Assembly (NCBI GenBank): GCA_023954075.1
Contig: JAMLIV010000007.1
Span: 1-64,000, forward strand
Direction: 5' to 3'
Length of the DNA: 64,000 bases
From: Lysobacteraceae bacterium
GTDB taxonomy: Bacteria > Pseudomonadota > Gammaproteobacteria > Xanthomonadales > Xanthomonadaceae
Positions 9,015 through 19,238 of this stretch are shown piece by piece. Numbering within the stretch: the stretch's first letter is position 1; the number at the start of each line of letters is the position of its first letter. Under the pieces are notes generated by a model. The model had not been told where the DNA came from. It made no database searches and was given only the letters and a program-made list of their open reading frames with translations. A program made the position numbers and the translations under genes.

Positions 9015-10861
9015 AGCCCGCGGCTGCAGAGCGCCAATCCCTGCGCCAGCGCGTCTCGGCGCTGCGCAACCTGGGGCCGTTCCTGCGTCAGGTCTGGGAA
9101 ACCAGCGCGCCGCTGACGCTGGCCACGGTGGTGCTGCGCCTCGCGCGCGCGGTGCTGCCGGTGGCCATGCTCTACGTCGCCAAGCTCATCATCGACGAGG
9201 TGATCGGGCTTGGCGGCGGGGAGTTCCACGATGGACTGCGGCAAGCGTGGAGCCGCGGCGCGCTGGATCATCTGGTGCTGCTGCTGGTCACGGAGTTCGC
9301 CCTGGCGCTGGCCTCGGACCTGCTCGGCCGCGCCGTGGGCTTCGTCGATGCGGTGCTGTCCGAACGCTACGCCAACCTCGCTAGCGTGCGGCTGATGGAG
9401 CACGCCGCGACGCTGGATCTGGAGGACTTCGAGGACGCCGACCTGCAGGATCGCCTGGAGCGTGCGCGCCGCCAGACCATGGGCCGCAGCCCGCTGCTGG
9501 GCCAGCTCTTCGGCCAGGCCCAGGATGCCGTCACCGTGATCGCCTTCGGTATTGGCCTTGTCGCCTACGCGCCCTGGCTGATCGGGCTGATCCTGGTCGC
9601 GCTGCTGCCCGCGTTCCTGGGCGAGATGCATTTCAACGCGCAGGGCTACGCGCTCAATTTCCACTGGACCCCCGAGCGGCGCGAGCTCGATTACGTGCGC
9701 CAGACCGGTGCCAGCGTGGAAACCGCCAAGGAGGTGAAGATCTTCGCGTTGGCACCCTTCCTGATCGCGCGCTACCGGCATCTGGCCGACACCTTCCATC
9801 GCGCCAATCGCGCCCTGGCCGCGCGCCGCGCGCTGTGGGGCGGCGCGCTCTCGCTGCTGGGCACGGGCGGCTACTACGCCGCCTACGGCTACCTGACCTG
9901 GCGCACGGTGCGCGGCGATTTTACCGTGGGCGACCTGACTTTCCTGGCGGGTTCCTTCCTGCGCCTGCGTTCGCTGCTCGAAGGGCTGCTGAGCGGCTTT
10001 TCGCAGGTCGCCAACCAGGCGCTGTTCCTCGACGACCTGTACTCGTTCTTCGAGATTCGGCCAGAAATCCTCTCGCGCCCCGGCGCGCGCGCGATGCCGC
10101 AGCCGATCCGCGAAGGCTTCGTGTTCGAAAACGTGGGCTTCCGCTATCCCGGTGCCGAGCGCTGGGCGGTGCGCGGGCTGTCGCTTGAAATCGGCGCGGG
10201 CGAATCGATTGCGCTGGTGGGCGAGAACGGTGCCGGCAAGACCACCCTGGTCAAGCTGCTGGCGCGCCTCTACGACCCGGACGAGGGCCGCATCCTGCTC
10301 GACGGCGTGGATCTTCGCGACTACGACCTGGACGAGTTGCGCGCGCATATCGGGGTGATCTTCCAGGACTTCGTGCGCTATCACCTCAGCGCCGCCGACA
10401 ACATCGCCGTGGGCCGGATCGAGGCGCGGGACGACCGCGCGCGCATCGAGGAGGCCGCGCGCCGCAGCCTGGCCGACGCAGTGATCGCGAAGCTTCCCGG
10501 CGGCTATGAACAGATGCTGGGCAAGCGCTTCGGCAGCGGCGTGGAGCTTTCCGGCGGCGAATGGCAGAAGCTCGCCATCGCGCGCGCCTACATGCGCCAG
10601 GCCCAGGTGATGATCCTGGACGAACCCACCGCCGCGCTCGACGCGCGCGCGGAGTTCGAGGTGTTCCAGCGCTTCCGCGAGCTCTCGGAAGGGCGCACCA
10701 CGGTGCTGATTTCCCACCGCTTTTCCACCGTACGCATGGCCGATCGCATCCTCGTGCTGCGGCACGGGGCGGTGATCGAGGAGGGCGATCACGCATCGCT
10801 GCTGGCGGCCGGTGGCCTCTACGCCGAACTCTTCGGCCTGCAGGCCGAAGGCTATCGCTGA
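9011..10861 (+). CDS. ABC transporter, fused permease-ATPase
   Basis: 616 residues, a half-transporter of the exporter type. The N-terminal membrane domain has about six helices (roughly 35-345). The C-terminal ATPase has Walker A GENGAGKTT (about 403-411), the signature LSGGEWQKLAIARAY (about 512), Walker B VMILDEPTAALD and the H-loop ISHRF. It begins at a TTG whose last bases form the stop of the TerB-like gene (ttga overlap), a coupling that also explains the weak start codon. No accessory peptidase or membrane-fusion partner is adjacent. The substrate is unknown; lipid, drug or peptide export are all possible. Confidence 0.88.
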   Translation: MKPAAAERQSLRQRVSALRNLGPFLRQVWETSAPLTLATVVLRLARAVLPVAMLYVAKLIIDEVIGLGGGEFHDGLRQAWSRGALDHLVLLLVTEFALALASDLLGRAVGFVDAVLSERYANLASVRLMEHAATLDLEDFEDADLQDRLERARRQTMGRSPLLGQLFGQAQDAVTVIAFGIGLVAYAPWLIGLILVALLPAFLGEMHFNAQGYALNFHWTPERRELDYVRQTGASVETAKEVKIFALAPFLIARYRHLADTFHRANRALAARRALWGGALSLLGTGGYYAAYGYLTWRTVRGDFTVGDLTFLAGSFLRLRSLLEGLLSGFSQVANQALFLDDLYSFFEIRPEILSRPGARAMPQPIREGFVFENVGFRYPGAERWAVRGLSLEIGAGESIALVGENGAGKTTLVKLLARLYDPDEGRILLDGVDLRDYDLDELRAHIGVIFQDFVRYHLSAADNIAVGRIEARDDRARIEEAARRSLADAVIAKLPGGYEQMLGKRFGSGVELSGGEWQKLAIARAYMRQAQVMILDEPTAALDARAEFEVFQRFRELSEGRTTVLISHRFSTVRMADRILVLRHGAVIEEGDHASLLAAGGLYAELFGLQAEGYR

Positions 10862-10908
10862 CACCCGCGGCGCTGGCCCGACGCGGGCCGCTGCGCGATA
10901 ATTGATTG

Positions 10909-11703
10909 ATGAGCATTCCCATCAAATCCTCCGCGGACATCGAAAAGATGCGCGTGGCCGGTCGCCTGGCGGCCGAAGTGCTGCGCGTGGTCGAACCCCA
11001 CGTGAAGGCCGGCGTCAGCACCGCCGAGCTGGACCGCATCTGCCACGACCACATCGTCAACGTGCAGAAGGCGATCCCGGCCAACATCGGCTACGGCGGC
11101 GGGCACGGGCGCATCCCGTTCCCGGCGGCCACCTGCACCTCGATCAACAACGTGATCTGCCACGGCATCCCGAGCGAAGGCAAGCTGCTCAAGGACGGCG
11201 ACATCCTCAACATCGACGTGACCGTCATCAAGGACGGCTGGCACGGCGACACCAGCCGCATGTACATCGTCGGCAAACCCTCGGTGCTGGCCCAGCGCCT
11301 GGTGGACGTGACCCGCGAGGCCATGTTCCGCGGCATCCGCGCGGTGCGCCCGGGCGCGCACCTGGGCGACATCGGCCACGCGATCCAGAGCTACGCCGAA
11401 TCCGAGCGCTTCTCGGTCGTGCGCGAGTACTGCGGCCACGGCATCGGGCAGGTCTACCACGACGAGCCCCAGGTGCTGCATTACGGCCAGGCCGGCACCG
11501 GGCCGGTGCTGAAGAAGGGCATGGTGTTCACCATCGAGCCGATGATCAACGCCGGCGCGCGCCACTCGCGCCTCCTGCCGGACGGCTGGACCGTGGTCAC
11601 CAAGGACCGCTCGCTCTCGGCCCAGTGGGAACACACCGTCGCGGTCACCGACGACGGCTTCGAAATCCTCACCCGCATCCCCGGCGACGACAACGACGCA
11701 TGA
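10909..11703 (+). CDS. map: Methionine aminopeptidase, type I
   Basis: 264 residues. Removes the initiator methionine from nascent proteins. The five metal ligands are recognisable: the two Asp of NIDVTVIKDGWHGDTS, the His of YCGHGIGQVYH, the Glu of FTIEPMI and the Glu of WEHTVAV. It lacks the N-terminal zinc-finger extension of other subclasses. The start is ATG 10909; the longer frame adds only a TTG codon. A GATAAT sequence sits just upstream and may be a -10 element. Its stop overlaps the glnD start by 4 bases (atga). Confidence 0.97.
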   Translation: MSIPIKSSADIEKMRVAGRLAAEVLRVVEPHVKAGVSTAELDRICHDHIVNVQKAIPANIGYGGGHGRIPFPAATCTSINNVICHGIPSEGKLLKDGDILNIDVTVIKDGWHGDTSRMYIVGKPSVLAQRLVDVTREAMFRGIRAVRPGAHLGDIGHAIQSYAESERFSVVREYCGHGIGQVYHDEPQVLHYGQAGTGPVLKKGMVFTIEPMINAGARHSRLLPDGWTVVTKDRSLSAQWEHTVAVTDDGFEILTRIPGDDNDA

Positions 11704-14324
11704 GCCAGGCCGCGCCGGAGCCGGAGTTTCCCGACGACGGCGATGCCGAGGCCTGGAAGCAGGCTGCGCGTCATGCCTTGGAAGACAACGCGCGGCGGCT
11801 TGCCGAGGCGTTTGATCGCGAGGAAGACGTCGATCGCCTGCTGGCGCGCCGCGCCAAGACCGTGGATCGCATCGTGGTGTCCGCCTGGACGCGTGGTTTT
11901 GCCGGTGCGCCGGGCTTGGCACTGGTGGCGACCGGCGGTTACGGGCGCGGCGAACTGTTTCCCTGTTCCGATGTGGACCTGCTGGTGCTGGCCGAGGCGG
12001 AAAGCCAGCGCGACCAGCGCGAGGCGATCGAACGCTGGTTTGCCCTCCTGTGGGATATCGGCCTTGCGCCCGGTCACGCGGTGCGCAGCGTGGCGCAGTG
12101 CGTGGAGGCCGCGCGTGCTGATGTCACAGTGGCCACGGCGATTCTCGAAGCCCGCCCGCTGGTGGGCGACAGCGCCGCGCTGACGCGCCTTCTGGTGGCG
12201 ATGCGCGCGCCGGACCTCTGGCCGGCCGAATCCTTCCTTGAAGCCAAGCGCGCCGAGTGGCGCGGCCGCCACGCGCGTTTCAACGACACCGCCTACAACC
12301 TCGAACCCAACATCAAGGACGGCCCGGGGGGGCTGCGCGACATTCACGCGCTGGGCTGGTTGGCCAAGCGCCTGTTCGGCGTGCGCGGGCTGGAGGACCT
12401 GGTGCCTCTGGGCGTGCTGGGGGCGGATGAGTTCCGCGTGCTCGACACCCACCGCCGCGCGCTGTCGCGGCTGCGCTACGGGCTGCACCTGGTTTCGGGA
12501 AGGCGCGAGGAGCGCCTGCTGTTCGACTACCAGAAGATCCTGGCCTCGCGCCTGGGCCTGCACGACGAACACAGCGAAAACCTCGCGGTGGAGCAGATGA
12601 TGCAGGGCTTCTTCCGCAGCGCCGCCCTGGTCACCCGCCTGGGCGACCGGCTGCTGCAGCGCTTCGACGAGAGCCTGCGCGAGACCGAAGCGCCGGTGGG
12701 CATCGACGCCGATTTCGTGTGCATCGGCCAGAGCCTGGCGCTGCGCGATGCCGCCCTGCTGCAGCGCCGGCCGATCACCATCCTGCGCCTGTTCCGCGTC
12801 TGGCAGCAGCATCCCGAACTTGCCACCCTGCACTCGGCCACGGCGCGCGCGCTGGGCGAGTCGCTGGAGTGCATCGACGATGCGTTCCGCGCCAGCGAAG
12901 AGGTGAGGGCGCTGTTCCTCGGCCTGGTGCGCGATCGCCAGGCGGTGCCCACGCTCGAACGCATGGCGCGCCTCGGCGTGCTGGGCCGCTATCTGCCGGC
13001 CTTCGGCCGCGTGACCGGGCGCATGCAGTACGACCTGTTCCACGCCTACACCGTGGACGAGCACACGCTGGCGGTGCTGCGCAACATCGAAGGGTTTTCG
13101 CGCCCCGAGTCCATCGAGCGCTTCGCGCTGGGACACGAGCTGTGGCAGCAGCTTCGCAAACCCGAGCTGCTGGTGCTGGCCGGGCTGTTCCACGACATCG
13201 CCAAGGGCCGCGGCGGCGATCACTCCGAACTGGGCGAGGCCGATGCCCGGGCGTTCTGCGAGGCGCACGGGCTCTCTTCTTCCGATACCGACCTCGTGGC
13301 CTGGCTGGTGCGCCAGCACCTGATCATGTCGACCACCGCCCAGCGCAAGGACATTTCCGATCCGGAGGTGGTGGCCGCGTTTGCGCGCGAAGTGGGCGAG
13401 CGCGAGCGCCTGGATTACCTCTACCTCCTGACCGTGGCCGACATTGCCGGCACCAGCCCGAAGCTGTGGAACACCTGGAAGGACCGGCTGATGGCCGACC
13501 TGCATGCGGCCACGCGGTTTGCGCTGCGGCGCGGGCTGGCACAGCGCGCGCACATCGCCGAGCGCGTCGCCGAGGTGCGCGAGGCGGCGCGCGCGCGCCT
13601 TCTGGCCGAAGGGCTGGACGAGGCCGCGATCGATGCGCTGTGGGCGGATTTTCCCGACGACAGTTTCCTGCGCTACCGCCCCGAACAGATCGCCTGGCAG
13701 ACGCACGGTATCGTCGAGGTCGGCCGCGACGGGCTGCCCGTGGTCCTCGTGCGCCCGCACGCGCGGGTCGGCGCGATGGAGGTATTCGTATACTCGCCCG
13801 ACCGCGACGGGCTCTTCGCCAGCGCCGCGACCACGCTCGACCGGCTCGGGCTGTCCATCGTCGATGCGCGCATCGTCACCTCGCTCGGCGGCATGACCCT
13901 CGACACCTTCCAGGTGCTGGAGGCCGAAACCGCTTTCGATGGCATGGCGGCTCCGCAGCGCGCCGCGGCCGTGGCCCAGGCCCTGCGCGAAAGCCTGCGC
14001 GTTCCCGGCCCGGGTCGACCGCCGGCGCGGCGTGCGCTGCCGCGCCGGCTGCGGCATTTCCGCGTGCCGGTGCAGATCGAGTTTTCCGAAACCGGCGGGC
14101 GCACCCAGCTCACCCTGGTCTGCAACGATCGTTCCGGCCTCCTCGCGCAGGTGGCCGCGATCCTCCACGCCCACCGCATCCGCGTGCATGACGCGCGCAT
14201 CGCCACCTTCGGCGAGCGCGTGGAGGATTTTTTCGAGCTGAGCGACGCCGGCAACCGGCCGCTCAGCGCCGCGCAGTGCGCGGCGCTGGACGCTGCGCTG
14301 CGCGAGTGCGTCGAGCTGGCCTGA
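11700..14324 (+). CDS. glnD: Bifunctional uridylyltransferase/uridylyl-removing enzyme GlnD
   Basis: 874 residues. Nitrogen sensor that uridylylates PII proteins when glutamine is low and removes UMP when it is high. Domains in order: nucleotidyltransferase (GGYGRGELFPCSDVDLLVL, about 78-97), a helical linker, an HD hydrolase domain (HDIAKGRGGDHSELG, about 498-512), and two C-terminal ACT domains (about 690-770 and 800-870) that bind glutamine. ATG 11700 overlaps the map stop codon, and MSQAAPEPEF is a typical short acidic N-terminus. No PII gene is in the window. The map-glnD pairing is common in gammaproteobacteria. Confidence 0.97.
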   Translation: MSQAAPEPEFPDDGDAEAWKQAARHALEDNARRLAEAFDREEDVDRLLARRAKTVDRIVVSAWTRGFAGAPGLALVATGGYGRGELFPCSDVDLLVLAEAESQRDQREAIERWFALLWDIGLAPGHAVRSVAQCVEAARADVTVATAILEARPLVGDSAALTRLLVAMRAPDLWPAESFLEAKRAEWRGRHARFNDTAYNLEPNIKDGPGGLRDIHALGWLAKRLFGVRGLEDLVPLGVLGADEFRVLDTHRRALSRLRYGLHLVSGRREERLLFDYQKILASRLGLHDEHSENLAVEQMMQGFFRSAALVTRLGDRLLQRFDESLRETEAPVGIDADFVCIGQSLALRDAALLQRRPITILRLFRVWQQHPELATLHSATARALGESLECIDDAFRASEEVRALFLGLVRDRQAVPTLERMARLGVLGRYLPAFGRVTGRMQYDLFHAYTVDEHTLAVLRNIEGFSRPESIERFALGHELWQQLRKPELLVLAGLFHDIAKGRGGDHSELGEADARAFCEAHGLSSSDTDLVAWLVRQHLIMSTTAQRKDISDPEVVAAFAREVGERERLDYLYLLTVADIAGTSPKLWNTWKDRLMADLHAATRFALRRGLAQRAHIAERVAEVREAARARLLAEGLDEAAIDALWADFPDDSFLRYRPEQIAWQTHGIVEVGRDGLPVVLVRPHARVGAMEVFVYSPDRDGLFASAATTLDRLGLSIVDARIVTSLGGMTLDTFQVLEAETAFDGMAAPQRAAAVAQALRESLRVPGPGRPPARRALPRRLRHFRVPVQIEFSETGGRTQLTLVCNDRSGLLAQVAAILHAHRIRVHDARIATFGERVEDFFELSDAGNRPLSAAQCAALDAALRECVELA

Positions 14325-14417
14325 GACTGCCCGCCCGCCGGGTCGGTGCGTTCACTGGGTGTCACCACGCGACCCGAGGCGAGCAGGGAGCTTGTCGGCG
14401 CGATCGTTCCGTGATTT

Positions 14418-14441
14418 AATGTAACAACGCGCTATTACATT
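14418..14441. promoter_or_regulatory. Palindromic operator candidate upstream of the his operon
   Basis: Inverted repeat AATGTAA-N10-TTACATT with perfect 7-bp arms, ending 15 bases before the GTG of the TrpR-like gene. It is AT-rich in a GC-rich setting. Position and symmetry suit autorepression of the hisR-hisGDCBHAFI operon by the TrpR-family protein. This is inference from position; a histidine-responsive TrpR-family regulator has been proposed for Xanthomonadales his genes by comparative genomics, as I recall. Confidence 0.6.
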
Positions 14442-14456
14442 GGCTCAATCGATTCC

Positions 14457-14801
14457 GTGAAACGTCCTCCCGCCCGCTCTCCCCGCGAACGCCGCGCCGC
14501 GCTCGATCGCCTCGCCGATGCGCTGCTGGCGATGCAGGACCGCAGCCAGATGCGGGCGCTGCTCACCGATCTGTGCACGCCGGCCGAGATCGAGGCGATG
14601 GCGGACCGCTGGCAGGTGGTGGCACCGCTGCTGGAAGGGGTGCCCTACCGCGAAATCCACGAGCGCACCGGGGTCAGCGTGACCACGGTGGGAAGGGTGG
14701 CGCGCAGCCTTACCCACGGCGCGGGCGGCTACCTGCATGCCGCCGAGGCGCTGGGCCTGCATCGACATCCAGGCTTCGCCCGCACCGCCCGCACCGCCTG
14801 A
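14457..14801 (+). CDS. TrpR-like (YerC/YecD) regulator of the his operon
   Basis: 114 residues. The Trp-repressor-like fold is visible: helices A-C from 10 to 65 and an HTH near 68-90 (YREIHERTGVSVTTVGRVAR). YerC/YecD family proteins use the same core but different DNA sites from TrpR. It starts at GTG 14457, heads the his operon 28 bases before hisG, and carries a 24-bp palindrome directly upstream. The likely effector is histidine (inference). No leader-peptide attenuator with a histidine run is seen upstream, so repression rather than attenuation would control this operon. Confidence 0.85.
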   Translation: MKRPPARSPRERRAALDRLADALLAMQDRSQMRALLTDLCTPAEIEAMADRWQVVAPLLEGVPYREIHERTGVSVTTVGRVARSLTHGAGGYLHAAEALGLHRHPGFARTARTA

Positions 14802-14829
14802 TTTCCGCTTTCCCCGTTCGGCTTCCCCC

Positions 14830-15729
14830 ATGAAACCACGTGACCGACTGCGTATCGCGACGCAGAAATCCGGCCGCCTTTCGCAGCCGGGCCGCGAACT
14901 GCTGACGCGCTCCGGGCTTTCCTTCCGCGAAAGCCGCGACCGCCTGTTCTGCTTCGGCGAAACCCTGCCCATCGATCTTTTGCTGGTGCGCGACGACGAC
15001 ATCCCCGGCCTCATCGCCGAGGGCACCTGCGACCTGGGATTCGTCGGTCGCAACGTGCTGGAGGAGCTGCGCCTGGGCGAACTTCGCGCCGGCCGCGTGC
15101 CGGCCTTTGCCGAACTGCGCGCGCTGGGTTTCGGCCAGTGCCGGCTATCCATCGCGCTGCCGCAGGAGCAGGCGTGGAACGGTCCGCAAACGCTGGCCGG
15201 GCTGCGCATCGCAACGTCCTACCCGAACCTCTTGGCCGACTGGCTGGAGAAGAACGGCGTCGAGGCCGAGGTCGTCACGCTGTCGGGTTCGGTCGAGATC
15301 GCGCCGCGCCTGGGCAAGGCCGAGGCGATCTGCGACCTGGTGTCGTCCGGTGCCACGCTGGCCGCCAACCAGCTGCGCGAGGTGGCGGTGATTTTCGAGA
15401 GCGAGGCGGTGCTGGTCGGCCCTTCCACCGCGTTCGTGGACGAGCGTATCGCCCTGGCCGACCTCCTGCTGCGGCGCCTGGACGGCGTGCTCAAGGTGCG
15501 CGATGCGCGGCTGCTGCTGCTGCAGGCCGATCGCGAGGTGCTGCCCGCCGTCACCGCCCTCCTGCCCGGCGGCGCACTGCCCACGGTCAGCGCGCTGGAA
15601 GGCCGCGACGATGCCGTGGCCCTGCAGGCGGTCTGCGATGGCGAAATCACCTGGCAACATCTGGAGGACCTCAAGCGCGCCGGTGCGCGCGCGATGCTGG
15701 TCCTTCCGGTCGAACAGATGCTGGCCTGA
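14830..15729 (+). CDS. hisG: ATP phosphoribosyltransferase, long form
   Basis: 299 residues, the long (HisZ-independent) form with a C-terminal ACT-like histidine-feedback domain (about 225-299). Catalyses the first step of histidine synthesis, ATP + PRPP to PR-ATP. The conserved [13 protein letters not shown] and the PRPP-binding region [15 protein letters not shown] (near 180) are present. The start is ATG 14830 ([17 protein letters not shown]), the family form; the open frame begins further upstream inside the regulator gene. hisD follows after 4 bases. Confidence 0.97.
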   Translation: MKPRDRLRIATQKSGRLSQPGRELLTRSGLSFRESRDRLFCFGETLPIDLLLVRDDDIPGLIAEGTCDLGFVGRNVLEELRLGELRAGRVPAFAELRALGFGQCRLSIALPQEQAWNGPQTLAGLRIATSYPNLLADWLEKNGVEAEVVTLSGSVEIAPRLGKAEAICDLVSSGATLAANQLREVAVIFESEAVLVGPSTAFVDERIALADLLLRRLDGVLKVRDARLLLLQADREVLPAVTALLPGGALPTVSALEGRDDAVALQAVCDGEITWQHLEDLKRAGARAMLVLPVEQMLA

Positions 15730-15733
15730 CGCG

Positions 15734-17047
15734 ATGAACCTTTTCGTCTCCGACTGGAATGCACTTTCCGAGAGCGCGCGCAGCGCGCTGCTGCAGCGCC
15801 CGGCGCTGGCCGACGACGCCGCGCTGCGTGAGGCCGTGGCGGCGCTGATCGCGCGGGTGCGAGACGACGGCGAGGCCGCGCTGCGCGAGCTGACCGTGCG
15901 CTTCGATGGCTGCGAGCTGGAAGATTTTCGCGTCTCGCCCGAGGCGTTCGAGCGCGCGCGCCGCGAGGTGTCCGAGCCGCTGCGCGCGGCCATTTTCGCC
16001 GCCAAGGCGCGCATCGAGCGCTTCCACGCCGCCGGCATGACCGCGCCCTATGCCATGGACACCGCGCCGGGGGTGCGCTGCGAGCGCGTGCTGCGGCCGA
16101 TCCGGCGGGTTGGCCTGTACGTGCCGGCCGGTTCCGCGCCGCTGCCTTCGACCGCGCTGATGCTGGGCGTGCCCGCCGCATTGGCCGGCTGTCCGGAAGT
16201 CATCTTGTGCACGCCGCCGCGCGCCGACGGCACGGTCGATCCAGCCGTCCTGGTGGCGGCCGAGGCCTGCGGCATCACCCGGGTGTTCCGCCTCGGCGGG
16301 GTGCAGGCCATCGCGGCGATGGCTCAAGGAGCGGGCGCGGTGCCGCGCTGCGACAAGCTGTTCGGCCCGGGCAACGGCTACGTCACCGAGGCCAAGCGCC
16401 AGGTTGCCAATGACCCGAACGGTGCCGCCATCGACATGCCCGCCGGGCCATCGGAAGTGTTCGTCATCGCCGATGGCGGTGCCAATGCCGAATTCGTTGC
16501 GGCAGATCTGCTGTCGCAGGCCGAGCACGGCCCGGATTCGCAGGCGATTCTGGTGTCGGACAGCCCGGCGTTGCTCCGCGAGGTCACCGCGCAGATCGCG
16601 CGACAGGCCGCCGTGCTGCCGCGCCGCGACATCGTGGATCGTTCGCTCGCCCATGCGCGATTGGTCCAGGTTGCCGATATCGCGCAGGCCATCGACATCT
16701 CCAACGCCTACGCGCCCGAGCACCTGATCCTGTCAGTGCGCGAGCCGCGCCGCTGGCTCGATGCGGTGACGAGCGCCGGTTCGATCTTCCTGGGCGATTA
16801 CGCGCCCGAGGCGCTGGGCGACTATTGCAGCGGTACCAACCACGTCCTGCCGACCTACGGCGCGGCGAGCGCATGGAGCGGCGTCTCGGTGGCGAGCTTC
16901 CAGAAGGCGATCACGGTGCAGGAAGTCAGCGCGGAGGGGCTGCGGGCCATCGGCCCGGACGCCGTGACGCTGGCGCGGGCCGAGCGGCTCGAAGCGCACG
17001 CGCAGGCGGTGTCGCGACGCCTGGCCCGGATCGGAGGTGCACCGTGA
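15734..17047 (+). CDS. hisD: Histidinol dehydrogenase
   Basis: 437 residues. Oxidises histidinol to histidine in the last two steps, using two NAD+. The zinc and catalytic residues lie in [15 protein letters not shown] and [10 protein letters not shown], and the NAD-binding stretch in [17 protein letters not shown]. It starts 4 bases after hisG. Its stop is overlapped by the hisC GTG (gtga). Length and motifs are ordinary. Confidence 0.97.
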   Translation: MNLFVSDWNALSESARSALLQRPALADDAALREAVAALIARVRDDGEAALRELTVRFDGCELEDFRVSPEAFERARREVSEPLRAAIFAAKARIERFHAAGMTAPYAMDTAPGVRCERVLRPIRRVGLYVPAGSAPLPSTALMLGVPAALAGCPEVILCTPPRADGTVDPAVLVAAEACGITRVFRLGGVQAIAAMAQGAGAVPRCDKLFGPGNGYVTEAKRQVANDPNGAAIDMPAGPSEVFVIADGGANAEFVAADLLSQAEHGPDSQAILVSDSPALLREVTAQIARQAAVLPRRDIVDRSLAHARLVQVADIAQAIDISNAYAPEHLILSVREPRRWLDAVTSAGSIFLGDYAPEALGDYCSGTNHVLPTYGAASAWSGVSVASFQKAITVQEVSAEGLRAIGPDAVTLARAERLEAHAQAVSRRLARIGGAP

Positions 17048-18123
17048 GCCTGCTCGATCTGGTGCGCCCGGACCTGCGCGCCTTCGCCGGCTACGGTTCC
17101 GCACGCAGGGCCGGTGTCAGCGGGACGATCTGGCTCAACGCCAACGAAAATCCCTGGCCCAACCCGATGGATGCGGATGGCCGCAGCAACCGCTATCCCG
17201 CGCCCCAGCCCGAGCCGCTGCGGCAGGCGCTGGCGGCGCTGTACGGCGTCGCGCCCGAGCGTCTCCTGATCGGGCGCGGCAGCGACGAAGCCATCGACCT
17301 CCTGGTGCGCGCCCTGTGTCGCCCGCGGGCCGATGCCGTGGTGGTGTCCTCGCCCGTGTTCGGCATGTATGCGGTCAGCGCGCGCCTGCAGGATGCGCCG
17401 CTGGTGGATGTGCCGCTGGTCGATGGGCCGGACGGATTTTCGCCTGATCTTGCCGCCATCGGCGATGCCGCCGAAGCGCGGGGCGCGCACCTGGTGTTTC
17501 TGTGCTCGCCCGGCAACCCGACCGGTGAAGCCATCGCGTTGGCCGATATCGCCGCACTCGCCTCGCGCCTTGCCGGCAGGGCCGTGGTGGTCGTGGACGA
17601 GGCCTATGGCGAGTTTTCCGAGGTGCCTTCCGCCACGACGCTGCTGGCCGCGCATCCGAACCTCGCCGTGCTGCGCACGCTGTCGAAAGCCCACGCGCTG
17701 GCCGCCGCGCGCATCGGCACCCTGATCGCCGCGCCCGAGCTGATCGCGGTGCTGCGCAACTGCCAGGCACCGTATCCCTTGCCCACGCCCAGCGTCGATC
17801 TGGCGCTGGCGGCGCTGCAGCCCGCACCGCTGGCCCGCACGCGCGAACGCATTGCGCAGCTGCGCGCCGAGCGCGAGCGGCTGTCTGCGCGGCTGGCCGC
17901 CTTGCCCGGCGTGCGCCGGGTGTATGCCTCGCAGGGCAACTTCCTGCTGGCGCGTTTTGATGATGCACAGCTTGCGTTCGAGCGCCTGCTTGCCGCCGGC
18001 GTGGTGGTGCGCGACCAGCGCGGCGCGCCGCAGCTCGGCGATGCGCTGCGCATCAGCATCGGAACACGCCAGGAAAACGACGCCGTGATCGCCGCACTCA
18101 CCGATATGGAGGTCGCCGCATGA
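17044..18123 (+). CDS. hisC: Histidinol-phosphate aminotransferase
   Basis: 359 residues, fold type I PLP enzyme. Transaminates imidazole-acetol phosphate with glutamate. Landmarks are [11 protein letters not shown] at the N-terminus, [22 protein letters not shown], and the PLP lysine in [14 protein letters not shown]. The GTG start at 17044 overlaps the hisD stop by 4 bases, and its own stop overlaps the hisB ATG by 4, so translation is coupled throughout. Confidence 0.96.
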   Translation: MSLLDLVRPDLRAFAGYGSARRAGVSGTIWLNANENPWPNPMDADGRSNRYPAPQPEPLRQALAALYGVAPERLLIGRGSDEAIDLLVRALCRPRADAVVVSSPVFGMYAVSARLQDAPLVDVPLVDGPDGFSPDLAAIGDAAEARGAHLVFLCSPGNPTGEAIALADIAALASRLAGRAVVVVDEAYGEFSEVPSATTLLAAHPNLAVLRTLSKAHALAAARIGTLIAAPELIAVLRNCQAPYPLPTPSVDLALAALQPAPLARTRERIAQLRAERERLSARLAALPGVRRVYASQGNFLLARFDDAQLAFERLLAAGVVVRDQRGAPQLGDALRISIGTRQENDAVIAALTDMEVAA

Positions 18124-19238
18124 CCCGCATCCTCTTCGTCGACCGCGACGGCACCCTGATCGAGGAGCCGGAGGATTGCCAGATCGATGCCTACGACAAG
18201 CTGCGCTTCGTTCCCGGCGTGATTCCGGCGATGCTCAGGCTGCGCGACGCCGGGTTCGAGTTCGTCATGGTCACCAACCAGGACGGCCTGGGTACCGCGA
18301 GCTTTCCGCGCGAGGATTTCATCGGCCCGCATGAATTGATGATGCAGGTGTTTTCCTCGCAGGGAATCGGCTTTCGCGAAGTGCTGATCGACGAAAGCCT
18401 GCCGCACGAAAACCGACCCACGCGCAAGCCGGGCATCGATCTGGCGCTGCACTACCTGCGCGATCGATCCATCGATCTGGCGGGTTCGGCGATGGTGGGC
18501 GACCGCGATACCGACATCGCGTTTGCGGCCAACCTGGGCGTTCGCGGCTTCAGGCTCGGCCCGGGGCTGGAAACCTGGGAGTCCATCGCGCACGCGCTGG
18601 TGGACGCGCCGCGCGTGGCCGTGGTCACGCGCACGACGAAGGAAACCCGGATTCGCGTGGCGCTGGACCTGGACCGCGTCGCGTCCGACGAGATCTCCAC
18701 CGGACTGGGATTTTTCGACCACATGCTCGACCAGATCGGCAAGCACGGCGGGTTTTGCCTTGCGCTGCGCTGCGAGGGCGATCTGCACGTCGACGAGCAC
18801 CATAGCGTCGAGGACAGCGCGCTCGCGCTCGGTGCCGCGCTGCGCCAGGCGATCGGCGACAAGCGCGGCATCGGCCGCTACGGTGCCGCCGCCGAACAGG
18901 CCGGCGAGGGCGGCGGCGAAGTCGATCCGCTGCGCGGCGGCATCGTGCTGCCGATGGACGAGAGCCTCGCGCGCGCCGCGCTGGATTTCTCCGGCCGCCC
19001 GCATTTCGTCTTCGACGGCGCGTTCCCGCGCGAAAGGGTCGGGGATCTTCCGACCGAGCTGGTGCCGCACTTCTTCGCGTCGCTGTGCGAGTCCGCCGGC
19101 CTGAACCTCCATCTCGCGGTGCGCGGCGAGAACGCGCACCACATGGTCGAAGCCTGCTTCAAGGCCTTCGCCCGCGCCCTGCGCCAGGCGATCCGGCGCG
19201 AAGGGCGCGAGTTGCCCAGCACCAAGGGGGCGCTGTGA
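18120..19238 (+). CDS. hisB: Bifunctional histidinol-phosphatase/imidazoleglycerol-phosphate dehydratase
   Basis: 372 residues with the fused gammaproteobacterial architecture. Residues 1-165 form a HAD phosphatase ([24 protein letters not shown]). Residues about 175-372 form the dehydratase, with the two manganese-binding histidine motifs [14 protein letters not shown] and [17 protein letters not shown]. It carries out two non-consecutive steps of the pathway. The fusion supports a gammaproteobacterial origin. The stop overlaps the hisH ATG by one base. Confidence 0.97.
   Translation: MTRILFVDRDGTLIEEPEDCQIDAYDKLRFVPGVIPAMLRLRDAGFEFVMVTNQDGLGTASFPREDFIGPHELMMQVFSSQGIGFREVLIDESLPHENRPTRKPGIDLALHYLRDRSIDLAGSAMVGDRDTDIAFAANLGVRGFRLGPGLETWESIAHALVDAPRVAVVTRTTKETRIRVALDLDRVASDEISTGLGFFDHMLDQIGKHGGFCLALRCEGDLHVDEHHSVEDSALALGAALRQAIGDKRGIGRYGAAAEQAGEGGGEVDPLRGGIVLPMDESLARAALDFSGRPHFVFDGAFPRERVGDLPTELVPHFFASLCESAGLNLHLAVRGENAHHMVEACFKAFARALRQAIRREGRELPSTKGAL

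Noticed and set aside
10902-11699. Extended N-terminus for GlnD
   Set aside because: It would be the shifted frame of map. ATG 11700, overlapping the map stop, gives a normal-length GlnD.
14325-14456. Histidine attenuator upstream of the his operon
   Set aside because: No short leader peptide with consecutive His codons and no terminator/antiterminator pair; only the palindrome is present.
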